A DNA stretch of 64,000 nucleotides from Mesorhabditis belari. Its lineage: Eukaryota > Nematoda > Chromadorea > Rhabditida > Rhabditidae. Where the stretch lies: contig CAUEEP010000727.1 in assembly GCA_958450365.1 (NCBI GenBank), positions 1,245,501 to 1,309,500 on the forward strand, in the 5' to 3' direction. The first letter of the stretch is position 1, and every line of letters begins with the position of its first letter. Positions 20,059 to 32,374 of the stretch are shown one piece after another. Made by a program: the position numbers and the translations under genes. A model generated the notes under the pieces. The model ran no database searches. It saw only the letters and a program-made list of their open reading frames with translations, and had not been told where the DNA came from.

Positions 20059-22227
20059 TTACCATGTACACCATAGACAAGTGATAAAGGCCAATTCTGG
20101 GCGATAGTTGTTGAGAATGCGGCCGAACGTTTTCAGTAAAAATAGAAACAAAAACTCGTTGGCCTGAAAAAGATGAGTTGATTTTTGTTTGGTACATACG
20201 TTCAGAATCTTCATCGTCTTCGTTGAGTGATTCCGTCTCAAAACTTCGATTAGATCACTTTCGGTCAACAGCTTTTTGTATTCACGCATATGCAAATCTG
20301 TAAGTGGAGATACAGGTGCTTTTAAACTTTTTATGGCTCATTTCAAAGTTATTTTTGTTTCGATCTCACCAAGTAGGTACAAAAGTTGTCCAATGGGCAG
20401 AGTCTAGAAAAAAGGTTCTTCCTTGTCACGAATTGAATTGATTACTTTTAATTTTTGATCAAGATTTTCGAGGTTCAAGCTCTTCTCCTCTTTGGCTAGC
20501 CATTTGGTGAAATCTTTACATTCTTTTCGATCTAGGAGTCCGATGATGAATGCTGGAGAAATCAAGTCGTCGTCACCTCTGAAAGTTTGTTTTTGTTATA
20601 TGATTTTTCGTTGCATACGGTATGCAATGTTCGTCTTTGAGCTCAAAATCGACGGCCCAGCTTTTTGTAGAAGCATAGTGCTTTGTTCGGATATTGACAG
20701 TTTCATAGTATCGCGAGAGTAGCTCATAGCAGGTTGTCCAAACGATCTAAACGAGTTTTTAGACAGCATACTATTAGTCGGTTGAAAAGGCTACACCTTT
20801 GGAATGTGAGCAAACTTTCTAGCTTCACAAGGGTTGAGAAGATTTCGTTGGAATTCGATTGCTTCCTCAACTCCACAATATTCGGGTTGTACCACTTTAT
20901 TGAGAGTTTCGTTTGTTAAGGTCGGCTTCATGGTGTTCAGTAGTGAAACTTGGGGATGACTTTGGACCGATTGTGGTCTAGAATGGAATTTATCAAGCTT
21001 TTAGCAAGAGTGTACCTAATTTTTCGCACCCTTCTAACGGCACTTGATGGTCTCATTCCTTCCCGGTAGACGAAAATTGCAGCAATAACCATTCCAGTTC
21101 TTCCATGTCCTGCGTGACAGTGAACAGCTATTTTCCCTAGATAGTTCCATTGTTTTGCACTCACGTGGCGCTCACCTTCGTTGAGATGGAAAGAGGCAAC
21201 TTTGACAATGTCTTGTATGGTTGTAGTGCTGCAAGCCGCAAAATCAGGCAACGGAAAATTGTAGTAATATACTGAATATATTAAGGCTTTTAGTTGAAAT
21301 GTTTGCCTCACTTCCAGCTTTCATAAACCATTCAGGCTCGTATGTGAAACCCGATGGGAGAAGACCGGGCCCACATTGCGCGTGCTCTCCTGGTTCTTCA
21401 AGGTTTAAGACAGCTCGAATTCCGGCCCTGTGTTCATTTAGAAGTGTTTAGCATTTAAAGGTACCTCTTGAAATGATGTTCCAGGTCAAAGCGCTGGAAA
21501 TGATCCGCTAATGGACGTGCCATGGCGAGGATATTTGGCGCAACCCTTGAATCTAGTTAAAGGGGCCGTCCCACATAGAAATTGTCTCAAATCAGGTTTC
21601 TATGGCACTTAACATACGTATTTTGACTTCCTGACTATGAATATGACATTAGAAATTAAAGTTGCCGTTACAGTTTTAAAGAAAAACGCAAGTTCAAGGG
21701 TGTTTTTGATTCTATGGAACCTTTAAATACCCCGCGAAAGGCCATTTTGTGAAGATATTCAGTTTTGTGAAACTGCCGCTAGTATATAAAAGTCCCAGCC
21801 TATTTTTGTGTGGGACGGGACAGCCCTTTTAAAGAGGGGTTATACATAATATTTACCAATCAGAATACAATGCCTCTATAGCTTGATGATCTTGAGATGA
21901 AGTTCTTGGGATACAGTATTTACAGGTACTTCCATTACAATAAAATTTGCATTTGAGATCGTCGGGTGTCGCCTTTATAATGGCGGTCCGAAAAATAGAG
22001 TACGTTGGCTTAGCTAAATTGTTCTTTATAAGATGATCCGATTTATCGCTTACCTTTTTCTTCCATTTTGTGGCTTTAGCACTCGCGGCAAGCAAAATAC
22101 AGAAATAAGAAGGCTTAAGGGGGATTTCAGTGGATAATCCTAATTGCTTCTTGTCTTTTCGTCTTTTTTCCTGACAGCCATTCTCTGGATTCTTTTTTGC
22201 GTCGTCATGGCAATGTTTTTTCTGCAT
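20059..22227 (-). CDS. PTPDC1: PTPDC1-like dual-specificity phosphatase
   Basis: Cys-based phosphatase of the PTPDC1 family; its human relative is linked to cilia and centrosomes. It starts MQKKHCHDDAKKNPENG at 22227. Exon 1 ends CKYCIPRTSSQDHQ...ALYSDW and joins VAPNILAMARPLADHF. Then come AVLNLEEPGEHAQCGPGL, GFTYEPEWFMKAG, YYYNFPLPDF and, after a 43-base intron, GKIAVHCHAGHGRTG. That is the CX5R active site, with catalytic Cys and Arg present. RPQSVQSH and FAHIPK follow, matching the post-catalytic helices. The C-terminal exons end ITCLWCTW at 20059. The protein is shorter than the human one and lacks its long disordered middle. The 21549-21845 intron carries a transposon-like element. Confidence 0.88.
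21557..21832. mobile_element. TTAA-flanked MITE in PTPDC1-like intron
   Basis: About 276 bases bounded by TTAA at both ends. Its termini are imperfect inverted repeats: AAAGGGGCCGTCCCACA on the left, and on the right TGTGTGGGACGGGACAGCC followed by CTTTT. It fills most of the intron. TTAA flanks suggest a piggyBac-type target site. No coding capacity. Confidence 0.6.
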
Positions 22228-22367
22228 TTTTGAGCAAGTTGCTCTCGGTAAATTGGGCCGACTTCACGTGACTCTATAGTATTTTTCTCGTTAATATTTC
22301 TACAATTATGGTAAAAAATTTTGAAGTGAAAAGTTAAAACGTTTAAATTTTCAGAGTTCGGTCACCT
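22228..22367. promoter_or_regulatory. Shared divergent promoter, PTPDC1-like / COA7-like
   Basis: Only 140 bases separate the two divergent start codons. It must hold both 5' leaders and probably a bidirectional promoter. On the + side, AAATTTTCAG ends 15 bases before the COA7-like ATG and looks like a trans-splice acceptor. No TATA box is evident. Confidence 0.5.
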
Positions 22368-23468
22368 ATGTCAACAGAGCTATCCGATGAGCTACAAAAC
22401 GAGCAAGAGGAAAGACGGGAATATGTGAAGAATATTGGAATCGAGTATAGATTTGGATGCTACGAGGTTAGTTGTAGTTTTTTTTAAATTTAATTTTAAA
22501 TGAATAATATTTAATTAATATTTTAATTTAGGAAAAACGACCCGATTCTTGTCAATTGCTAGGTGAATATATGGAGGCCATTGAACAAAATTTTAAGGTT
22601 AGCATTTTTTTTTTGATTTCATAGCTAATATGCTTTTTAGTCAGCGCTATCTCTTTTTCGGCAAAATTGCGAAGAACGAAAATATCCAAAAAGCTGCTAC
22701 AAATATGCAATGTATTTATTAGCAGGAAAAGGTAAGTATTTTATTCGTTTTAATAATATTTACTTTAATACTCTTTTTAGAATGTGAACCCGATTTGAAA
22801 AAGATGATTCGTCCACTTGAAATAGCCTGTGATGCCAATATCAACAAAGGATGCAGGTTTATAAGTCACGTGGTAAAAATATTATTGTATTTGTTAAGAT
22901 ATTTATCTTTGGTGCACTGGAATGGAGAAAAAGATCGACCTGCGAATAGCAAATTGGCTGAAAAGTTTATGGCTAAGTAGTAATTTTAAGAAATAGAATT
23001 AATGATCACCGTAATATACAGGGCTTGCGAATTGGAAGACGGGGAGGCTTGCTGGTTATTGTCAACGTGGTACATGGGCAGGGAAGAAAAATTCGTCAAC
23101 GCAAAGAAAGGAAAAGAGGTTATTTTATTTTGGTACTTCAATAAATATTCAATAAGGTTATTTATTGTCTTTTTAAAATTTTTGGTTTAGGATTCAAAAG
23201 CCGATCTCGGAACACTTGCTCGTAACATGTCGAAGGCTCTATACTATGGAATTAAAGCTTGTGAACTAAATATTCCCTATAGTTGTGCAAATGTAGCAAG
23301 GTAAAAGATAATATTTGTTTCAAGTTTTATTGATGCTTTAGGATGTACAAAATCGGAGACGGTATCGAAAAAGATGAGACGAAGGGAAAAGAATTCGCAG
23401 AAAAGGCGGGTGAAATAATGAAAAACATGCAGTCGAAAGAGAATGTGTCACCTGGATTTACTGCTTAA
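22368..23468 (+). CDS. COA7: COA7-like Sel1-repeat protein
   Basis: Cysteine-rich Sel1-like repeat protein related to cytochrome c oxidase assembly factor 7, a mitochondrial intermembrane-space protein. The start [17 protein letters not shown] at 22368 follows a TTTTCAG site. The motifs [70 protein letters not shown] and [20 protein letters not shown] follow the family's repeats, with paired cysteines nine residues apart that form disulfides in human COA7. Later [19 protein letters not shown] matches the C-terminus. It ends SPGFTA at 23468 after about seven short exons. Confidence 0.9.
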
Positions 23469-24329
23469 CTTTTGTTCACTTTTGTAAATACTTAGGTTTT
23501 ATAGTTAGCATAAGTTGTATGATTGTTTTTCAGCTTTATTGTTGATTTGTTGTTGGGTTACAGTGATTTGTTCTTTAGCATGTATACCGCATGCGGAAAT
23601 TTTATTAAACTCGTATCAATTCAACGCTTTAACTTAAAAACCTTTAAAATGAAGAAAAACACTCATTGAAGAGAGGACCTGTATCAAAATGGATTGAAAC
23701 TCGTCAAAGCAAAAAAAGAAAACAAAATATCTCAACAAATTAAATAGATTTTTTGAATGTCCTGACAATTTTCTTGCTACCAGCATAAAACACCAAAAAA
23801 ATGGTTAAAATGAGCAATCGATGGGGTTTTAGATTTTAAGTTTAGACTAACAACTATAAGTATAACGATATAAGCCAAGTTTACAGATTTCACTGATTTC
23901 AGTACGGGATTGAGTGAAATTGCACCAGAAAACGGGAGATTTATCCGAGTCTTTTTGGTGGGGAAAGAAAAAAAATGTAACAATCTGGAATCAATCAACA
24001 AACAAAACGAAAAACTACGGGAATACTGGAAGTATCTTTAATTGAAATTGAAATATCCTATAGAAGAATGCCTTTCAAAGAGAGAAACGCTGTCATTCAC
24101 TGGGGAAAAGTTGATCGACTATTTTTGTAGGCACATTTGGATTTTTGATGAACGTTCATCACAAGGCAACCAATTTGAAGAAAATGATTATCCCGGCGGA
24201 GAGGAGGCCTAGAAAAAAAGCACTGTAAGCAATTTGTATCTATTTGTATTCATGTTCACTTACAGTATGCAACGATAGTTTGAAATCAATTCAATTATTC
24301 AGTAAGAGTCTTTTTCAAATGTTTTTTCA
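23469..24329. other. Convergent 3' flanks, COA7-like / phosphate transporter
   Basis: 860 bases between two convergent genes. AT-rich with short open frames lacking coding character. I see only presumed 3' UTRs. Confidence 0.5.
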
Positions 24330-26944
24330 TCACTGGCCTGCAACTGGCAATGTGACTAGCCAACTCAACGAGATATTCCGGAATGTGTGCCATTTGACCG
24401 CGTGATTCGCTTGCACGAGTCCCACCGCAACCACAGAGCCAACCTGGAACTTTTTTTGGTGAATAACTGGCTCTTGGACTAGAAGGAACCAAATTGTGCA
24501 TTCACGTGCATTTAAACTGAAAATCCTTGAACATTTTCCCGTTCTTTTATGAAAACTCTTCTTCTCCCCCCTTCTCTCCTCCTCAAAACTCACTTTGCAT
24601 TGAGTGGACGAGATCGGCAATCCCATTTTTGATGCAACCAACACTGTCACCGCGGCTCCAAATTCGATTGCGAAGCCGCTGGAATTTGGGTTTTTCTTGG
24701 GAAAAAAGTTTCTTTTTTTTCTCCTTTTTCAAACATACCTAGCTGGAGTGATTTTTGTCAAATTCTCTCCAACTGTGTAGATCACTCGATGTCCCAGCAG
24801 CCACAAGCCAAGACACATACCGAGTGAGCCATACAAGAGCATGTACCTAAAAGGGGGATAGGATTTGATAGAAATTCGTTTAATTCAGGTTATTATCGTT
24901 TTTGAGACATTTTGATAGCTTAAAATATTTATTGGCCTTTAGAAGAAAAGTTCTGCGAAAAGATTCTAGATATGTGAAAGCTTTATCGATGAATATCTAT
25001 GATAAACTTTTAACTGCAGTAACTTTAACTTTTAACTCACCACGGTGTTTGTCCTCCTTGATCAGCTGTTCCTTCGACGAAAATCGCGTGCAATGAGACG
25101 AGTGGAGCGATTGCGTTACTATAAAAACATGAATAAGATATTTTATCATCCAAAATTCGTACCTGACATCGTTTCCTCCGTGAGCGAATCCTCCAAAGCA
25201 GGCGGTTGTCACTTGGAGAAGTGAGAACAATTGTGACGCTTGCGGGTCCTCTGGCTTTGAACTTCGGAAGAAAGCCTCCACCGAGCTTGATGGAGCGACG
25301 ACGTTTTGCGCTGAAATGAGAACTAGAGTTTATAGACACAGATAACATTTCCAATTCGTAGCGAATGCTAATAGTTTACAGCTTGTCAAGTGTCGTATTA
25401 CGGCTTACAATCCGTCTGTAAGTCTTGGTCTCTTCAAACTCACGATGCGATTGATGATTCGTAACGACAAGCGATGTTGGCGAATCCCCCTTCCCGTTCG
25501 TCACTCCATTCCCATTCGAATTCATATTGAGCCCACTCTCGGCCACTCCATTCTCATACGCCAATAGGCTTTGCGTCGCTAAAAATCGTTTGTTTTTGCG
25601 TTAAATGCTTTGATTTGGCTACGTTGAACGGTGGGCGCCATTTCCACGAGTCTCGCTGATGAACTACTCGCTGAAAAGTCGCTCGTTTCCCACGAAATTT
25701 CGGAGGAAAATTTTGAGAGAACTTACAGAGAATGTGATTACGGAGATATGGGACAAGGAAGAGGTAAACCAAGATGGCTACAGAAAGGCCACCACCGCAG
25801 GAAAGAGCAATGCACATGGTGAGAGTCAACTTGTCGAAACCGAGAACTGAAATGGAGAGGATGAATGTGGATTGGTATGACAAGCTATTGATGATATGAT
25901 TATGATTCAATCCTCATCTAAACCCACATTCAGATCCCTCGAAAATGATGGTGAAGATGTTGAAAGCGAAGCAGAGAAAATAGATAAGGGGAAGCACGAG
26001 GAGACCGGATGAGAGAGGGCGGCTCTGGAAATTGATCGAGATTTATGAGAATGGCTTAGGCTTCTAGAATTGGATTTGAAGTAACATGTACATGTACATG
26101 GAGGTAAACATGTACAATTCAAGAGGTTTGATATAGCTTATTGAAAAGTTCATTTGAAAACACACTCTTCTCAACACTGAATGATCGATACAAACGTAGA
26201 AAATGACGGAGACGAGACCGGAAAGAATTGGAGAAATCACCCAAGAGGCAACTAAAAATCGAGAATTTATTGCTTAAAAGTAAAAGAAACGAACAAATTC
26301 TCGTGATTTTCTCCCAACGAATCCCGCTTGATCCACGAAGGACAAAAGAGAAACCGATTGTGGCACCGACAATTGAATGAGTTGTGGAAACGGGAAGCTT
26401 GAAGAAGGTAGCCATCAACATCCATGCACCACAGCCTAGAGAGTTTAAATACTGTCTACTCTGTCTACTGTTTTAAATCTGTCTACTGGTAAGCATACTA
26501 GACTAGATTAGAAAATAATCTCTAACTTTAATCTTTAACTTTAACTTTAACTTTAAACTTTAAACTTTAATCTCTCACCAGTGAGCACGGCGATTTGCCC
26601 AAACATCAACTCCTTTTCACTTCCATTGTAGACAGCCAAGTCGACGACTCCTTTCCGCATCGTATCCGTTACTTTATGTCCTAGAAATTTTCCCATAACT
26701 TTTCTGAGACTAAACATCAAACAAACCAAGCAAAATCGCTCCTAGAGTCTCAAAAACACTTGCTAAGAGATACGCTTGCCAGAGGGTGATTACCTAAAAA
26801 CAAAAGTTTTTGAAAAAGATATCAAAAAAAAATGGTTACCTTGCTTCCAACACTTGTTCCAAACGAGTTCGCTGTGTCATTTGCACCGATGGCGAAAGCC
26901 AAAATGAAAGCGATCACCGCTCCACCGACAACGTATGGCAACAT
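24330..26944 (-). CDS. pitr: PiT (SLC20) sodium/phosphate transporter
   Basis: Inorganic phosphate transporter of the plasma membrane. It starts [17 protein letters not shown] at 26944, 31 bases after a TTTTTTCCAG site that could be cis or trans, so an upstream coding exon is not excluded. Family signatures are present in both halves. The N-terminal half has [18 protein letters not shown] and [17 protein letters not shown]. The C-terminal half has [13 protein letters not shown] joined to [11 protein letters not shown], then [20 protein letters not shown] hydrophilic central loop includes [20 protein letters not shown]. The reading ends TLPVAGQ at 24330, about 15-20 residues earlier than mammalian members, so the last membrane helix is shortened or a final exon is missed. 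About ten exons. C. elegans has several paralogs; which one this is cannot be told. Confidence 0.88.
26520..26575. repeat. TTTAAC-type simple repeat in intron
   Basis: Runs of CTTTAA/ACTTTAA units in a phosphate-transporter intron. Just upstream (26450-26490) are several CTGTCTACT units, similar to the core of the minisatellite near 31830. Confidence 0.7.
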
Positions 26945-27736
26945 TTCGGCTTGGAATGCTCCGAGAGGGGAATCCTGGAAAAAAAAGTGAATCGAATCGA
27001 ATCAATTGAGCTTTGTTGGATAAACTTCTGACTGCTTTTCTTAAAAAAACTTTCTTGCGATTATAGTAGAGCCTTATTTACCTGAATATTTTTCTAAACA
27101 AGAAGATATTCAGCCAAACTGGGATACGGTAGTCTTTTTACAGTTAGCTTTAAACTTTCCTCACCATTTCTCCTCTTTTTTTTTCTTGAATTCAGAGAGT
27201 TGCAGATAAATTGATGAAGTTAGCTCAACACAGAGCCAAATGTGAAGTGCTTTTGTGGGCTTGTTATGGCCAAAAAGACAATGATGGGTGGTCACCCGAG
27301 GGGGTGAAAATATCCACTGAAAGACACCCAACCACTCGATATTTCAACGATGAGACACTGAAAATGATTGAATAAACAAATAAAGGAATGAGTTTGATCT
27401 GAAAAAAAGCAAAAAAAAAAAAGATAAGAAAAAGGTTGAAGTCACGAGAAAGATCTCAATGGAATTGAATTGAATTGAAAAGAAAAGGAAAGAAAAGGAA
27501 AGAAAAGGGACAAACAAAACAAGGTGTTGGCATCAGAATTGGATAAGATAATGGTAAGAAAAAAGAAAATGTTTCTTTTCTTTATGCCGTTTTCCGACCG
27601 GAAGATACATTGATAAATGATTCTGAGATCACACAGGAAACTCATTTTTTTTGAGCTTTCAGCTTTTAAGTGCATCTGGCACTTCTTCAAAGATAAGATA
27701 CATTTCAAAATCGGGAATAATAAAGAAAAAAAAATG

Positions 27737-28441
27737 GGAAATTGAATGGGGAAGACTTGAGAGTTCAGATATTCTAGTAGTAAACAGGGAAAGAGTTCAT
27801 AAAAATGAAATAAACAAGGATGAATCGATGCTGAATTGTTTGTTGAATTTGCTGAATGTTTTGTTTTTGTTTTTAAAGCTTAAAGCTTAAAATCGAGGGT
27901 TCTTGAGATTCTCAAGAAAGAAAAGAAGAAACTAAATGAAATTAAGGAACCGAAGAAAAAGGGGAAGGGTGAATTTTCGCTGGGGAAAAAAAGAAAGACG
28001 CTATTGGATGGGTTTCTATTTAATTCAAAAGACTCTCAGCTCATTCCGTTCTTCTTTCAAACAAAACAAATCCAATTTACTTCTCATTTTCATCTATTAG
28101 ATACATGCATAAGAAATGTCAATAAGGTATTACTATTTTCTCTAATAGTAGTGGGAAATTGAATGGGGAAGACTTGAGGGTTGAGATCCCTGATCGTCGC
28201 CTAAATTCCTCGAAATCTCGAGAACCGCTTATCAAAACCTATCGATGTGGGGTCGGAAAATATAGCTGACGATGAGATCTTGTGGGGGATTTGAGTGTTA
28301 AGCTTCTGCGAAAGCTTAGAAACCGTAAAATAGTCACCAACTCGGGGTGCTACAGAAAATATGGTAATTCAAAAGACTCTCAGCTCATTCTGTTCTTCTT
28401 TTAAACAAAAGAAATCGAATTTACTTTTGATTATCATCTAG
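27737..28441 (+). repeat. Tandem duplication, diverged
   Basis: GGGAAATTGAATGGGGAAGA at 27737 recurs at 28152. TAATTCAAAAGACTCTCAGC at about 28020 recurs at 28366, continuing about 75 bases with few changes. The offsets are 415 and 345 bases, so this is a local duplication with indels. The 28285-28405 section has a third relative at 30722. Confidence 0.75.
28285..28405 (+). repeat. Dispersed repeat, copy 1
   Basis: GTGGGGGATTTGAGTGTTAA through GACTCTCAGCTCATTC. It is about 85-90% identical by eye to 30722-30863, which is slightly longer. It includes a palindromic AAGCTTCTGCGAAAGCTT core. Family unknown. Confidence 0.75.
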
Positions 28442-28887
28442 AAATCAAAAATCTCCCATCCAAATACACAACATTTCTATATGAATAGATGAATGTTTTC
28501 TAATTTTAAACTCTTTTTTTTTCCATGACCGCATTCAATGCCATACGTATTTCTCTCATTGAATTGCTATTTAGACATCAAAGATCCGTAATTAGTTTAC
28601 CAGCAGAGTTAGGATAGGGAAATTTGGTGACTAATTTAAAACTACTAGACCTAAATCAGGCCAAAATTCAAAGCCAAATACAAAAAAATTCAACCAAAAC
28701 AAATCAACTCAAAAAAAGCGAACTCAAAGCGAAACAAGCTTACATCAGCTTGCCAAAACTGATTTATCAAGTAACTTCATAAATTTAAAGCTAAAATATT
28801 TTAAAAATGAGCACTCTAGCTTTTCATCTATGAGGACAGAAGTGAGTTGTTAAATTTATCAAGAAAATTCGTGGTCTGTCTAATCTG

Positions 28888-28921
28888 GCTTTGCTTTTGC
28901 TTTTGCTTTTGCTTTTGCTTG
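28888..28921 (+). repeat. (CTTTTG)n microsatellite
   Basis: Five or more TTTTGC hexamers in a row. They produce an artificial poly-Leu frame. Confidence 0.85.
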
Positions 28922-29297
28922 AAGCCCATTCCCATTCCCTAAGCTCATTCCCATTTTATGTGTCAAATTGTAAATTGGGGCTTTTTTTCCTATTCCCAAT
29001 TCAGCATGTGAAATCCTCCGAATTTATTCTGGGAATTCTCAAGAAAACCAGTAATAGTAATGAAAAGAGAGAAAATCAAACATAATAGTAAATGTAATAG
29101 TAATGAAAAGAGAGAAAATCAAATCAATCAAACGAAGATCAAAGGGAAAGATTTTCAAAAGTAAAATCAGTGAATGGAAAGGAGAAAATCACGAGTTCTG
29201 GAAAGTTGTAAATACCCGTAAAGTTTTGGTTTATGAAGTGAAAGGTTTGAAGGCTTAAGCTTAAAAATCGTTCGTGGTCACACGGGAGTGAAATAGA

Positions 29298-29314
29298 AGT
29301 GAAAAGAAAGAAAG

Positions 29315-29357
<43 letters not shown>

Positions 29358-29360
29358 AAA
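29298..29360 (+). repeat. (GAAA)n microsatellite
   Basis: About 12 AAAG tetramers within a purine-rich tract. They produce artificial frames on both strands. Confidence 0.9.
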
Positions 29361-29761
29361 GCAATGGGCGGGTCTTTCGAGAGCTTTTCCTTCTTTTTCA
29401 CCTTTCATTTCCTCTTTTTGACTCGCAGACGGTTTGGATGAAGAGGTAAAGTAAAGAGACTTTGAAAAACTTGGTCTTGAGGAGTTGAGTTTTCCTGTCT
29501 CGATGTGGTCAAGCGGGGATGCGGGGAGTTCACAGCACTCCTCTCCATCCCATCATCAACCCACTTGAAAGCTCGAAACCAAAAATGACTCAACTCTTCA
29601 ACTCGCAATCAACAATCTACTTACTCATTTATTTAATCGATAACAGTTACAAGAATTTAAGCATCAGCAAAAAGCTATCTAAAACATTTTGTACATCTAT
29701 TGTAACATGTTATTCTCTATTTTTAACTTTTCTAGAAGCTATTTTGATATATATAACTTAG

Positions 29762-30041
29762 CGTAAATACTGTAATAGTACCCCACCCCGATAATGACGG
29801 TGCGGAGTGTTCCGTAGTCAAGCTTTGAACGCGTTTTTCTCGACACTGATTTATGCTACAATGCGCGCTTAGGTATCAAAAAATAGCCCTGAATTTCAGC
29901 TATTTTTTGATACCAAAGCCGCATTTTTTGAAAGTATGGGCGCTTTGAAAAAAATGAAATACTAAAATACTAAAAAACTAAAAAAACTTTTGCGACTACG
30001 CGACTGTACGAGGCGGGTGGGGTACTAGTACAGTATTTACG
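29762..30041. mobile_element. MITE-like element, 28-base terminal repeats
   Basis: Left end CGTAAATACTGTAATAGTAC and CCCACCCC; right end GGGTGGGGTACTAGTACAGT and ATTTACG, near-perfect reverse complements. An internal hairpin, GGTATCAAAAAATAG...CTATTTTTTGATACC, lies at 29871-29914. No transposase. The size, termini and internal foldback fit a non-autonomous DNA transposon. Confidence 0.65.
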
Positions 30042-30721
30042 GTATACTTTAAGTTTTTAAGCTATAATTTACATAAATAAATTCATTAGAAATAAAATAA
30101 GTCAAAAGGTTAAAAAATCATTGATCAATTTGCTAAAAATTCTCAGAAAACTGAGGTAAATTTGGAAAAGTTTCATTTAAAATCTTTCACTATTTTCAAT
30201 CTTCTTTAAGTCTGTAAAATAAAATTGTTTAAGAGAAAAACCGATCGAAATGAACTCTCAAACTCTCAAAAAGAAGACAAAGCAGGGTTCAGCTTCGAGA
30301 ATAACATCAAGAAAGCAAATGGAAAGAAAATGGAAAGAAAATTGAAAAGATTTCAAATCGCAGACAAGACTATTGGCTATGTTTTTGGTTTAAATCGTAG
30401 TTTTGAATGTGCCATGACTCATCCTCTCCATCTCCTCCCGTTTCCCCGATTTCCAAGACAAACCTCTCTCCTCATTTTTTGCTTTCCTTTTTGTTCTTTA
30501 TTTTCGATTTCTTTCTGATTCATCTTTATCAAAATAGATGCTTTTTTTTTTTAAAAAGTCTTTCAACAATTCTCCGTTTTCTTTCATCGACAAACCTCTC
30601 CAAATATTCACAAAATGTTTTGCTTTTATAAAGATTTCAAATTTTTGGAGAAGACGAAAAGGATTTAAATAGATGAAATAGATGAAAAAAAGGAATTTAG
30701 ATTTATCTAAATTTAGATCCA

Positions 30722-30863
30722 GTGGGGGATTTGAGTGTTGAGCTTCTGCGAAAGCTTGGAAACCGTTAAATAGTCACCAGCTCGGGGTGCACTACTATTA
30801 CAGAAAATACGGTAATTCAAAGGAGTTTTCGAAAGACTCTCAGCTCATTCCGTTCTTCTTCAC
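30722..30863 (+). repeat. Dispersed repeat, copy 2
   Basis: Longer relative of 28285-28405, with insertions (CACTACTATTA and GGAGTTTTCG). Same orientation, about 2.4 kb away. Confidence 0.75.
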
Positions 30864-31825
30864 TAACTGAATTTAGATTTAGACTGAATAGACTGAATAT
30901 TCTTATAAAGAATAGACTGAATACTCTTTCATAGATCAAATTTATCAGATCTTTATCAAGATAATAGATTAAAAATAAATATAAAAAGATAAATGATTAC
31001 GATAGTTATTTTATCAAAATCCGTTTTATACTTAGAGCTGTAGATCATTGGATCTATTTATCTATAGGTTTCTGCACGGAAAACTAACGAAACGTGAAAA
31101 CAGCCATTTTTTTTGGCTCTGCCGCCCTTTACTAAAGTAGCTGTAAAAACTTTTAGAAAAGAGATATCTCAAAACGGTTTTTACCAATCGATCCGTCTTG
31201 AATTCAGCTTTAGGATGAGCTATAAAACGTCAAAATTCGACAAATTTAAGGTACTCTCCCAAAAAATCCGAAAGGACTTTTCCATCAACCCAATATTTTG
31301 CTGTTCGCTTATTTCTCAAATGACGATCAGATTGTTGAAAAGAAAACTTGATTTTCATTACGAAAAAGGTGTGAGACTTTGTTTTTTTGGGGAAAATCCG
31401 GCAAAGAGTTAGAAAAAGTTGATTAAAATTGAATCATTAAAGAAAACGGATGAAAATGTTCACCGAATGGGAATGTTTTTTTTTTAGAAAATCATAATAA
31501 ACATGATAAAGATTATGAAATTTTGAAATATGGTGTTAAAAAAGTTACACAAATATGTTGAACTAATGGTTTATTTGAAAAAAAAGTAGAACTTATAAAT
31601 AGAAAAGTTGAAATTTCAAAGATGACTTATGATGATACTCATGATTTAAAATACTTATGATTACTTAGAATTTAAAAGATACTAAACTCTAACTTTAAAA
31701 GATACTAAATCGAGCTTAGTGCTATAGTTGAGAACTTTTTCAAACCCTATAATACTTTAAGAGATTAAAAGCTAAATATGTGTTTAAAGGCTTGAAAAAC
31801 TAACGTTCCACTATAGTACAATTGG

Positions 31826-32017
31826 TCTACAATAGACTGTCTGTCTACAATAGACTGTCTGTCTACAATAGACTGTCTGTCTACAATAGACTGTCTGTCT
31901 ACAATAGACTAGACTCATCTACAATAGACTAGACTCATCTACAATAGACTAGACTCATCTACAATAGACTAGACTCATCTACAATAGACTAGACTCATCT
32001 ACAATATCATCTGTCTA
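31826..32017 (+). repeat. Two-part minisatellite (18-base then 20-base units)
   Basis: Four copies of an 18-base unit, GTCTACAATAGACTGTCT, are followed by about five copies of a 20-base unit, ACTAGACTCATCTACAATAG. Both share the core TCTACAATAGACT, so one array evolved from the other. Confidence 0.9.
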
Positions 32018-32374
32018 CAATATCAGTACAGTCAATCGAGAGTCAATTCTTCTCTAAAACTATACAGAACACTGAATTTCTCTAAACAATATCAGTCAAT
32101 ATAAAATTTAATCGAATTTTTTTCAAACAAAAGAAAGAATTGTCTCCGAGGTGTGAAAGAGCTTTCCTGCTTTTCATTGTCTTTCATGTGAAAAGGAGAG
32201 CTCTTTGCGGTGAAAAAAGCGGTGAAAAAGCGCGGGGGGAAAGCGAATGGACGTGATATTTGGGCCCGTGTCGACGACAGATCTTTCCCCTCCGCCAGTC
32301 CCCAGCCATTCCCCCATTCACACAGCGGCCCTTCCCCCCTCCCATCACAGGGAACACACCAGACAGCCTTCCCC

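Noticed and set aside
29405..29761. 67- and 80-residue frames flanking 29500
   Set aside because: No homology or splice signals; the desert's base composition explains them.
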